From Seohaeicola_A nanhaiensis (GTDB lineage Bacteria > Pseudomonadota > Alphaproteobacteria > Rhodobacterales > Rhodobacteraceae), in contig NZ_JBHSGI010000005.1 of NCBI RefSeq assembly GCF_042654245.1, positions 310,001-374,000 on the forward strand: a stretch of DNA of 64,000 bases, read 5' to 3'. The notes under the pieces are model-generated. The model searched no databases, was not told where the DNA came from, and saw only the letters and a program-made list of their open reading frames with translations. The translations under genes and the position numbers were made by a program. Positions within the stretch are counted from its first letter, which is position 1, and each line of letters starts with the position of its first letter. Positions 1 to 7,373 of the stretch are shown in pieces.

Positions 1-210
1 GCAGCTAGGGTAGAGGCGGCGCTCACCGGCCAGCCCTGGACCGTCAAGACGATAGAGACGGCGCAGGCCTTCTTCGCCGAAGACTTCGCACCGATGAGCG
101 ACATGCGCGCCTCGGCCGCGTACCGCCTGAATAGCGCCGCCGCCATGCTGGCGCGCTATCATGCCGAAACCAGCGGCGAACCGGCCTCCGTGCTGGAGGT
201 GCAGCCATGA
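1..210 (+). CDS. xdhA: Xanthine dehydrogenase small subunit, C-terminal end (partial)
   Basis: Only the last 69 codons are present; the gene enters from the left edge in frame 1. XdhA carries the 2Fe-2S and FAD domains, and this piece is the tail of the CO-dehydrogenase-type FAD C-terminal domain (residues such as FAPMSDMRASAAYR near its middle fit that fold). The stop codon overlaps the xdhB start in an ATGA. Identification rests mainly on this context and on the short tail sequence. Confidence 0.85.
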   Translation, partial: AARVEAALTGQPWTVKTIETAQAFFAEDFAPMSDMRASAAYRLNSAAAMLARYHAETSGEPASVLEVQP

Positions 211-2627
211 GCGTCGCCAGTTCCCTGCCCCATGACGCCGCGCAGCTGCATGTCTCGGGCGCCGCGCGCTATATTGACGACATCCCGGTGCCGCAGGGCT
301 GCCTGCACCTGGCCTTCGGCCTGTCGACCATCGCGCGCGGCAAAATCACCACGATGGACCTGTCCGCCGTCCGCTCCGCCCCGGGCGTCGTCGCGGTGCT
401 GACCGCCGACGATCTGCCCTTCGCCAACGACGTTTCGCCCTCGGCCCATGACGAACCGCTGCTGGCGCAGGGAACGGTCCACTACCTTGGCCAGCCCCTC
501 TTCGCCGTGGTCGCTACCAACCACCTCGCCGCGCGCAAGGCGGCGCGGCTGGGCGAGATCACCTATGCCGAGGAAACCCCGCTGCTGACGGTCGAGGACG
601 CGCTGGCCGCCAACAGCCGTTTCGAGGACGGCCCGCGCATATACACCAAGGGCGACGCCGCCGCCGCCATCGCGGGCGCGGCGCATGTCATCGAAGGGCG
701 GCTGGAGCTTGGCGGGCAGGAGCATTTCTATCTCGAAGGCCAGGCAGCCCTCGCCCTGCCGCAGGAAGGCGCCGACATGGTGGTGCATTCCTCGACCCAG
801 CATCCGACCGAGATCCAGCACAAGGTGGCCGAGGCACTGGGCGTCCCGATGCACGCTGTGCGCGTCGAAACCCGCCGCATGGGCGGCGGTTTCGGCGGCA
901 AGGAAAGCCAGGGCAACGCACTGGCCGTCGCCTGCGCCGTGGCCGCGCGGCTGACCGGCAAACCTTGCAAGATGCGCTATGACCGCGACGACGACATGGT
1001 CATCACCGGCAAGCGCCACGACTTCCGCATCGACTATCGCGCCGGTTTCGACGACGAGGGCCGGATCGCCGGTGTCGAATTCGTGCATTACACGCGCTGT
1101 GGCTGGGCGATGGATCTGTCCCTGCCCGTCGCCGACCGGGCGATGCTGCACGCCGACAACGCCTATCTCCTGCCCGCCTGTCGCATCGAGAGCCACAGGC
1201 TCAAAACCAACACCCAGTCGGCCACCGCCTTCCGCGGGTTCGGCGGCCCGCAGGGGATGGTCGGGATCGAACGGGTGATGGATCATATCGCCCATGTCCT
1301 GAACCTCGATGGGACCGAGGTGCGCAGGCGGAACTTCTATGCCGAGGCTACGGCCTCGGGCGATCATGTGGATCAAGCCGACACGGCGGTCGAAGAGACA
1401 ATCCGCCATCCGTCCTCACACGAAGACCTCGCCAGCCGCGGTGCGGTCGGCGACACCGCCCCCGCCGCCGTGCCCGCCGCGCCGCGCGGCGCACAGACCA
1501 CGCCCTATGGCATGGAAGTCAGCGACTTCATCCTGCATGGGCTGACCGAGCGCCTGCTGGACAGCAGCGACTACGCGGCCCGGCGCAAGGCTGTCGCCGA
1601 ATGGAACGCCACCCATCGTCTCATCAAGAAGGGCATCGCCTTTTCTCCGGTCAAGTTCGGCATTTCCTTCACGCTGACCCACCTGAACCAGGCCGGCGCG
1701 CTGGTGCATGTCTATCAGGACGGCTCGGTCCACCTGAATCACGGCGGCACGGAGATGGGCCAGGGATTGTTCCTGAAGGTCGCCCAGGTGGCTGCCGCCC
1801 GGTTCGGCATACCGCTCGACATGGTGAAGATCACCGCCACGGACACCGGCAAGGTGCCCAACACCTCGGCCACCGCCGCCTCGTCGGGCAGCGACCTGAA
1901 CGGCATGGCGGTCAAGGCCGCCTGCGACACCATCCGCGACCGCATGGCCGCCCACCTCGCGCAGGAACACCAATGCGCGCCCGAAGATGTGCGGTTCGAG
2001 GAGGGTAAGGTCCTTGTCGGCGGCGAAACCATGACCTTTGCCGAAGCCGCCCAGCGCGCCTATGTCGGGCGCGTCAGCCTCTCGGCCACCGGGTTCTACA
2101 AGACCCCCAAGGTCGCCTGGGACCGGATCAAGGGCCAGGGCCGCCCGTTCTTCTATTTCGCCTATGGCGCGGCGGTGACCGAGGTGGCGGTAGACACGCT
2201 GACCGGCGAAAACCGCATCCTGCGCGCCGACATCCTGCATGACGCGGGGCAATCTCTGAACCCGGCCATCGACATCGGCCAGATCGAGGGCGGCTATGTC
2301 CAGGGCGCGGGCTGGCTGACGACCGAGGAACTGGTCTGGGACGGCAAGGGCCGCCTGCGCACCCATGCGCCCTCGACCTACAAGATCCCCGCCTGTTCCG
2401 ACCGCCCCGACGTGTTCAACGTCGCCCTCTGGGACGGCGCGAACCGGGAAGAGACGATCTATCGCTCCAAGGCCGTGGGCGAACCGCCCTTCATGCTGGG
2501 CATTTCCGCCTGGCTGGCCCTCTCCGACGCCGTTTCGGCCTGCGGGCCGCATTACCCGTCCCTGAACGCCCCGGCGACCGCGGAAGAGGTCTGGCGGGCC
2601 ATCGGGAGAGCGCGCAATGGCCTTTGA
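207..2627 (+). CDS. xdhB: Xanthine dehydrogenase molybdopterin-binding subunit
   Basis: Large (806 aa) cytoplasmic subunit that binds molybdenum cofactor and oxidises hypoxanthine to xanthine and urate. Visible family motifs are GGGFGGKE (about residue 230), the substrate-pocket TAFRGFGGPQGM (about 340) and KAVGEPPFMLG near the C terminus with the catalytic Glu. The start lies in an ATGA overlap with xdhA, and the 3' end overlaps xdhC by 11 nt, so the three are translationally coupled. Oddity: between RRNFY (about 375) and TTPYGM (about 431) there is an Ala/Pro-rich insertion of some 45-50 residues where other family members have a short loop, which makes the protein longer than usual. Confidence 0.96.
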   Translation: MSVASSLPHDAAQLHVSGAARYIDDIPVPQGCLHLAFGLSTIARGKITTMDLSAVRSAPGVVAVLTADDLPFANDVSPSAHDEPLLAQGTVHYLGQPLFAVVATNHLAARKAARLGEITYAEETPLLTVEDALAANSRFEDGPRIYTKGDAAAAIAGAAHVIEGRLELGGQEHFYLEGQAALALPQEGADMVVHSSTQHPTEIQHKVAEALGVPMHAVRVETRRMGGGFGGKESQGNALAVACAVAARLTGKPCKMRYDRDDDMVITGKRHDFRIDYRAGFDDEGRIAGVEFVHYTRCGWAMDLSLPVADRAMLHADNAYLLPACRIESHRLKTNTQSATAFRGFGGPQGMVGIERVMDHIAHVLNLDGTEVRRRNFYAEATASGDHVDQADTAVEETIRHPSSHEDLASRGAVGDTAPAAVPAAPRGAQTTPYGMEVSDFILHGLTERLLDSSDYAARRKAVAEWNATHRLIKKGIAFSPVKFGISFTLTHLNQAGALVHVYQDGSVHLNHGGTEMGQGLFLKVAQVAAARFGIPLDMVKITATDTGKVPNTSATAASSGSDLNGMAVKAACDTIRDRMAAHLAQEHQCAPEDVRFEEGKVLVGGETMTFAEAAQRAYVGRVSLSATGFYKTPKVAWDRIKGQGRPFFYFAYGAAVTEVAVDTLTGENRILRADILHDAGQSLNPAIDIGQIEGGYVQGAGWLTTEELVWDGKGRLRTHAPSTYKIPACSDRPDVFNVALWDGANREETIYRSKAVGEPPFMLGISAWLALSDAVSACGPHYPSLNAPATAEEVWRAIGRARNGL

Positions 2628-3549
2628 GCGCGAGGACCTGACCCGGGCCGTGCAGGCCCATGGCCGCGTGGTCCGCGTTGTCGTGGCCGACCTGCGCGGC
2701 TCGGCCCCGCGCGAGGTCGGCGCGGCGATGCTCGTCTGGGACGGCGGCCAATCCGGCACCATCGGCGGCGGCGCGCTGGAATACGAGGCGGCTCGGACCG
2801 CCCGCACGCTGGCGGCCGACAGCCTGACCACCCATCCGCTCGGGCCCTCGCTCGGCCAGTGCTGCGGCGGATCGGTGACCCTGCTGGCAGAGATATACAA
2901 TGACCGCCGCCTGAAGTCCCTCGAAGGATCGGTCATCGCGCGCCCCGCGCCCGGCGCGGGAGAGATGCCCCTGGCCGTCAAGCGCCTGCTGGCCCAGGCG
3001 CGCGGGGCGGGCACCATGCCCGAAGCCCAATTGCTCCAGGGCTGGATGATCGAACCCGTCGCGCAGCCGGACCGGACCTTCTGGATCTGGGGCGCTGGCC
3101 ACGTCGGGCGTGCCATCGTGAACGTGCTCGCCCCCCTGCCCGGCCTGCAGATCACCTGGGTCGATACCGCGCCCGACCGGTTTCCCGCAGTACACCCGCA
3201 GAACGTGACGACCCTCCCGGCCGCCGATCCCGCGCGCCTGTTCCCACACGCCCCCGTTGGGGCCGAGCATCTGATCCTTACCTATTCCCACACGCTCGAC
3301 CTTGCGCTCTGCCACGGCCTGCTCGGCCACGGCTTTACATCAGCCGGGCTGATCGGCTCGGCCACCAAATGGGCCCGGTTCCGGCATCGGCTGGCGCAGC
3401 TTGGCCATGCGCCCGACCAGATCGCCCGCATCCGCTGCCCGATCGGAAACCCGGCGCTGGGCAAACACCCGCAGGCCATAGCCGTCGGCGTCGCCGCCGA
3501 AGTGCTGCAGTCCGCGCGCGACCATCAGAAAAGGACCCGTCTGGCATGA
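2617..3549 (+). CDS. xdhC: Xanthine dehydrogenase accessory protein XdhC
   Basis: 310 aa chaperone that binds sulfurated molybdenum cofactor and inserts it into XdhB; not part of the final enzyme. The N-terminal XdhC/CoxI domain (about 1-100, with GGGALEYEAART and the QCCGGSV segment) is followed by a C-terminal Rossmann domain starting at GAGHVGRAIVN (about residue 158). It overlaps xdhB by 11 nt and its stop TGA overlaps the ATG of the next gene, so the purine transporter is coupled to xanthine dehydrogenase biogenesis. Confidence 0.94.
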   Translation: MAFEREDLTRAVQAHGRVVRVVVADLRGSAPREVGAAMLVWDGGQSGTIGGGALEYEAARTARTLAADSLTTHPLGPSLGQCCGGSVTLLAEIYNDRRLKSLEGSVIARPAPGAGEMPLAVKRLLAQARGAGTMPEAQLLQGWMIEPVAQPDRTFWIWGAGHVGRAIVNVLAPLPGLQITWVDTAPDRFPAVHPQNVTTLPAADPARLFPHAPVGAEHLILTYSHTLDLALCHGLLGHGFTSAGLIGSATKWARFRHRLAQLGHAPDQIARIRCPIGNPALGKHPQAIAVGVAAEVLQSARDHQKRTRLA

Positions 3550-5060
3550 CCACCCTGCTCAGCATCAACGGCCTGACCAAGGCCTATCCCGGCGTGGTCG
3601 CGAATTCCGATGTCTCCTTCGAGATCGGCGAGGGCGAGGTCCATGCCCTGCTGGGCGAGAACGGTGCGGGCAAGTCGACGCTGGTCAAGATGATCTACGG
3701 GCTGGTCAAGCCCGACAGCGGCACCATGACCCTGCGCGGCAAACCCTACGCCCCGCCCGAGCCGCGCTCGGCCCGCGCCGATGGCATCGCCATGGTGTTC
3801 CAGCACTTCTCGCTGTTCGACGCACTGAACGTGGCCGAGAACATCGCGCTGGGGATGGAGACGCCGCCGCCGATGCGCGACCTCGCCCGCCGCATCCGCG
3901 AGGTGAGCGAGGCCTACGGCCTGCCGCTCGACCCCTTCCGCACGGTGGGCGACCTCTCGGCCGGCGAACGCCAGCGGGTCGAGATCATCCGCTGCCTGCT
4001 GCAGGATCCGAAACTGCTGATCATGGACGAGCCGACCAGCGTGCTGACCCCGCAAGAGGTGCAGATTCTCTTCGGCACGCTGCGCAAACTCTCCTCCGAA
4101 GGCACCGCGATCCTCTACATCTCCCACAAGCTCGAGGAGATCCGCGCGCTCTGCGACCACGCCACCGTCCTGCGACTGGGCAAGGTGGTGGGCGAATGCG
4201 TCCCCGCCGAAACCACGGCGCGGCAGATGGCCGAGTTGATGGTGGGCACCGCGCTGCAGACCCCGACCCGCGCGGGGCGCGCGCTGGGGGAGGTGGCGCT
4301 CGAGATCGGCGGGCTGTCGGCGCCCTCGCCCTCGGCCTTCGGCACGTCGCTGAAGGACATCCGCCTGACCGTCCGGCAGGGCGAAGTGCTGGGCGTCGGC
4401 GGCGTGGCGGGCAACGGGCAGGACGAACTGCTGGCGGTTCTCTCCGGCGAAATCCTGACCGCGCCCGAGGCGGTCAGGCTGAAGGGCAAGCCGATCGGAC
4501 GGATGGGCCCCCTCGCCCGCCGCGCGCTGGGGCTACTGACCGCGCCCGAGGAACGGCTGGGCCATGCCGCCGCGCCGGACATGAGCCTGACCGAGAACGC
4601 CCTGCTGACCGGCTCGGTGCGCGAGAACCTCGAAAGCAGCGGCTTCCTCAAATGGGGCGCGGCCGAAGACTTCGCGAAGAAGATCATCAAGGCCTTCGAC
4701 GTGCGCACCCCCGGCCCCGGCACGGCGGCGCGGGCGCTCTCGGGCGGGAACCTGCAGAAATTCGTGATCGGGCGCGAGGTGCTGCAACGCCCCGAGGTGC
4801 TGGTGGTGAACCAGCCGACCTGGGGCGTGGACGCCAGCGCGGCGGCGGCGATCCGGCAGGCGATCCTCGATCTGGCGGCCAACGGCGCGGCGGTGGTCTG
4901 CATCAGCCAGGATCTGGACGAGCTCATGGAAATCGCCGACCGCTTCGCCGCGCTGAACGAGGGCCGGCTCTCCGAGCCGCGCGACACCAAGAGGCTGACG
5001 GTGGACGAAATCGGGCTGATGATGGGCGGCGCCCACGGGATGGAGGTGGCGCATGTCTGA
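3546..5060 (+). CDS. ABC transporter ATPase, BMP/nucleoside (CUT2-like) type
   Basis: 504 aa protein with two fused ABC domains, as in nucleoside and CUT2 sugar importers. Domain 1 is complete: Walker A GENGAGKST (37-45), signature LSAGERQR (about 136), Walker B LLIMDEP (about 156). Domain 2 is degenerate in the way typical of the family: GNGQDE without Lys (about 289), LSGGNLQK (about 397) and VVNQP in place of the Walker B acid (about 419). The start is the ATG overlapping the xdhC stop; a longer upstream reading frame runs through xdhC and is not credible. Context with xdhABC suggests a purine, nucleobase or nucleoside substrate (inference). Confidence 0.92.
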   Translation: MTTLLSINGLTKAYPGVVANSDVSFEIGEGEVHALLGENGAGKSTLVKMIYGLVKPDSGTMTLRGKPYAPPEPRSARADGIAMVFQHFSLFDALNVAENIALGMETPPPMRDLARRIREVSEAYGLPLDPFRTVGDLSAGERQRVEIIRCLLQDPKLLIMDEPTSVLTPQEVQILFGTLRKLSSEGTAILYISHKLEEIRALCDHATVLRLGKVVGECVPAETTARQMAELMVGTALQTPTRAGRALGEVALEIGGLSAPSPSAFGTSLKDIRLTVRQGEVLGVGGVAGNGQDELLAVLSGEILTAPEAVRLKGKPIGRMGPLARRALGLLTAPEERLGHAAAPDMSLTENALLTGSVRENLESSGFLKWGAAEDFAKKIIKAFDVRTPGPGTAARALSGGNLQKFVIGREVLQRPEVLVVNQPTWGVDASAAAAIRQAILDLAANGAAVVCISQDLDELMEIADRFAALNEGRLSEPRDTKRLTVDEIGLMMGGAHGMEVAHV

Positions 5061-5071
5061 GGCAAAACAGG

Positions 5072-5087
5072 CGTCCCAGCTGGGACG
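5072..5087. repeat. Perfect 16-bp palindrome after the ABC ATPase gene
   Basis: CGTCCCAG followed by CTGGGACG, 12 bp past the ATPase stop. It begins a 190-bp AT-richer spacer that separates the ATPase from the first permease gene, whereas the other genes of this operon overlap or nearly touch. The spacer also holds a second short palindrome (TATTT-g-AAATA near 5098) and the dispersed repeat listed next. Confidence 0.6.
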
Positions 5088-5170
5088 GGGGGTCAAGTAT
5101 TTGAAATACAACGATTTAAGAAGAGTGACCTTTTGGGAACCACTTTCGCGGCCTGCGCTTCTGCTCTTTG

Positions 5171-5223
5171 CAAATACCTCCGGGGGTGAATTGGCCGCAG
5201 GCCAAGAGGGGGCAGCGCCCCCT
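5171..5223. repeat. Dispersed palindromic repeat, copy 1
   Basis: Begins with CAAATACCTCCGGGGGTG, then a TTGGCC-GCA-GGCCAA hairpin, then AGGGGGC-AGC-GCCCCCT. The same three-part layout recurs at 52034-52082, and a shorter relative is at 25194-25232. It sits between genes of one operon and may act as an mRNA stabiliser or attenuator. Confidence 0.6.
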
Positions 5224-5252
5224 GCCGCCGCCTGCCATCCGGGGGCCTGCGC

Positions 5253-6332
5253 ATGATCGTTCTGGAAAAACGCCCCCAGCCCTCGCGCCTCTGGTCGCTG
5301 TCAACGCCCCTGGTCGCGGTGCTGGCCACCATGGTCGCGGGCGGTATGCTCTTCGCGGTGCTGGGCAAGAACCCCTTCCTCGCCATCGAGACGATCTTCT
5401 GGGAACCGCTCTTCGGCGATTTCGCCTCCTATTACCGCCCGCAGCTTCTGATCAAGGGCGCGCCCCTCGTTCTGATCGCCATCGGGCTGTCGTTGGGCTT
5501 CAAGGCCGGCATCTGGAACATCGGGGCCGAGGGGCAATACATCGTCGGCGCGATCTGCGGCGCCAGTGTGGGCCTCGCCTTCTACCCGCTCGAGGCCTGG
5601 TACATCTTCCCGCTTATGGTGCTTGGCGGCGCGCTGGGCGGCTGGGCCTGGGCGATGATCCCGGCCCTGCTCAAGGTGAAGTTCGGCACCAACGAGATCC
5701 TCGTCTCGCTGATGCTGGTCTATGTGGCCGAGCAACTGCTGGCCTCGATGTCGCTGGGCCTCCTGAAGAACCCGCAGGGCTTCGGCTTTCCGGGCAGCCG
5801 GAACCTGAACGACTATCCCAGCGCCACCAGCTGGATCAGCCAGGACGCCGGGCTGCACTGGGGCATGGCGGCGGCGCTGATTGCCGTCATCTTCGCCTAT
5901 GTCCTGCTCAACCGGCACATGCTGGGCTTTCACATCCGCCTGACCGGCGAAGCCCCGCGCGCGGCCCGCTTCGCCGGGGTGAACCCGCCCCGCCTGATCC
6001 TCTTCTGCCTCGGCGTCTCGGGCCTGCTGGCTGGCCTCGCCGGGCTGTTCGAGGTTGCCGGTCCCTCGGGCCAGATCAGCATCGACTTCAACGCCGGCTA
6101 CGGCTTTACCGCCATCATAGTCGCCTTTCTGGGCCGGCTGCACCCGGTCGGCATCCTGTTGGCCGGCCTGCTGATGGCGCTGACCTACATCGGCGGCGAA
6201 ATCGCCCAGGGCAACCTGGGGCTGCCGGCGGCGGCGATCCAGGTGTTCCAGGGGATGCTGCTGTTCTTCCTGCTGGCCTTCGATCTTCTGACCAACTACC
6301 GAATCCGGCTGAAAACGCGCGAGGTGGCCTGA
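5253..6332 (+). CDS. ABC transporter permease, BMP/nucleoside type, first subunit
   Basis: 359 aa inner-membrane protein of the BPD_transp_2 (LivH/RbsC/NupB-like) family with about ten hydrophobic segments. Family features include GLSLGFKAGIWNIGAEGQY near residue 75 and TNEILVSLMLVY near 150. It pairs with the next gene to form the heterodimeric channel. A 14-nt basic leader (VLEKRPQPSRLW) precedes the first membrane segment. Separated from the ATPase by the repeat-bearing spacer but only 2 nt from the second permease. Confidence 0.9.
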   Translation: MIVLEKRPQPSRLWSLSTPLVAVLATMVAGGMLFAVLGKNPFLAIETIFWEPLFGDFASYYRPQLLIKGAPLVLIAIGLSLGFKAGIWNIGAEGQYIVGAICGASVGLAFYPLEAWYIFPLMVLGGALGGWAWAMIPALLKVKFGTNEILVSLMLVYVAEQLLASMSLGLLKNPQGFGFPGSRNLNDYPSATSWISQDAGLHWGMAAALIAVIFAYVLLNRHMLGFHIRLTGEAPRAARFAGVNPPRLILFCLGVSGLLAGLAGLFEVAGPSGQISIDFNAGYGFTAIIVAFLGRLHPVGILLAGLLMALTYIGGEIAQGNLGLPAAAIQVFQGMLLFFLLAFDLLTNYRIRLKTREVA

Positions 6333-6334
6333 GC

Positions 6335-7255
6335 ATGGACCTGTCCCAGATCAACCCCGCCCTGCTGATCGCCTTCCTGATGGTCGCGGCGACGCCGATC
6401 CTGCTGGCCGCCATCGGCGAGCTGGTGGTCGAACGTGCCGGTGTGCTGAACCTTGGCGTCGAGGGCATGATGATCGTCGGCGCCATCTCGGGCTTTGCCG
6501 TCGCGGTCGAGACCGGATCGCCCTGGCTGGGCTTCCTCGCCGCCGCCGCGGGCGGCGCGGCGCTGTCTCTGCTGTTTGTCGTGCTGACCCAGGTTGCGCT
6601 GGCCAATCAGGTGGCTTCGGGTCTTGCCCTGACGCTCTTCGGGCTGGGGCTGTCGTCGCTGATGGGCCAGTCCTATGTCGGCATCAAGCCGCCCCCTATC
6701 GGGCGACTGGACATTCCGGTGCTTTCCGACCTGCCGGTGATCGGGCCGATCCTGTTCAACCATGACCCCCTGCTCTATCTCGGGATCCTGCTGGTCGCCG
6801 GGGTCTGGGCCCTGCTGAAATTCACCCGCGCGGGTCTGATCCTGCGCGCGGTGGGCGAAAACCACGATGCCGCCCATGCGCTGGGCTACAAGGTGGTGCG
6901 CATCCGCATCCTGGCCATCCTTTTCGGCGGTGCCTGTGCCGGACTGGGCGGCGCCTACATCAGCCTGATCCGCGTGCCGCAATGGACCGAGGGGATGACC
7001 GCCGGTGTGGGCTGGATCGCGCTCGCGCTGGTCGTCTTCGCCAGCTGGAAGCCCTGGCGCGTCCTGCTGGGCGCCTGGTTGTTCGGCGGCATCTCGGTGC
7101 TTCAGCTCAACATGCAGGCCGCCGGCGTGGCCATCCCCGTCGAGTTCCTGGCGATGTCGCCCTATGTCGTGACGATAATTGTCCTCGTGATCCTCTCGGC
7201 CGACAAGAGCCGCGCGCCCGCCTCGCTGGGACGGAGTTTCCACGCGACCAACTGA
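6335..7255 (+). CDS. ABC transporter permease, BMP/nucleoside type, second subunit
   Basis: 306 aa multi-pass membrane protein, second BPD_transp_2 subunit (NupC-like). ATPILLAAIGELVVERAGVLN followed by LGVEGMM at residues 20-45 is the hallmark of this subunit. The ATG chosen is 2 nt after the stop of the first permease and begins MDLSQINPALL; the longer upstream reading frame overlaps the first permease in another frame and is rejected. In most BMP operons the binding-protein gene is adjacent; here an RTX gene intervenes. Confidence 0.92.
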   Translation: MDLSQINPALLIAFLMVAATPILLAAIGELVVERAGVLNLGVEGMMIVGAISGFAVAVETGSPWLGFLAAAAGGAALSLLFVVLTQVALANQVASGLALTLFGLGLSSLMGQSYVGIKPPPIGRLDIPVLSDLPVIGPILFNHDPLLYLGILLVAGVWALLKFTRAGLILRAVGENHDAAHALGYKVVRIRILAILFGGACAGLGGAYISLIRVPQWTEGMTAGVGWIALALVVFASWKPWRVLLGAWLFGGISVLQLNMQAAGVAIPVEFLAMSPYVVTIIVLVILSADKSRAPASLGRSFHATN

Positions 7256-7273
7256 GGCGCATTGAACCTGTAG

Positions 7274-7298
7274 CGGATCGCTTCCCCCGGGCGATCCG
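7274..7298 (+). terminator. Hairpin after the permease genes, possible terminator
   Basis: CGGATCGC pairs perfectly with GCGATCCG across a 9-nt loop, 18 nt past the permease stop. There is no run of T after it, so it may terminate weakly or protect the 3' end of the xdh-transporter mRNA. It suggests that the RTX gene is a separate transcription unit. Confidence 0.45.
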
Positions 7299-7373
7299 GA
7301 GTGCTATCGAGACTCATTCACTTTTCATTAACCGACGGCTCTATTCCGAGTCGGACCACGGGGATTTTCAGCA

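Noticed and set aside
5053..5256. 67-residue open frame bridging the ABC ATPase and permease genes
   Set aside because: It runs through the palindrome and dispersed repeat, has no recognisable domain, and its composition follows the repeat sequence rather than a protein.
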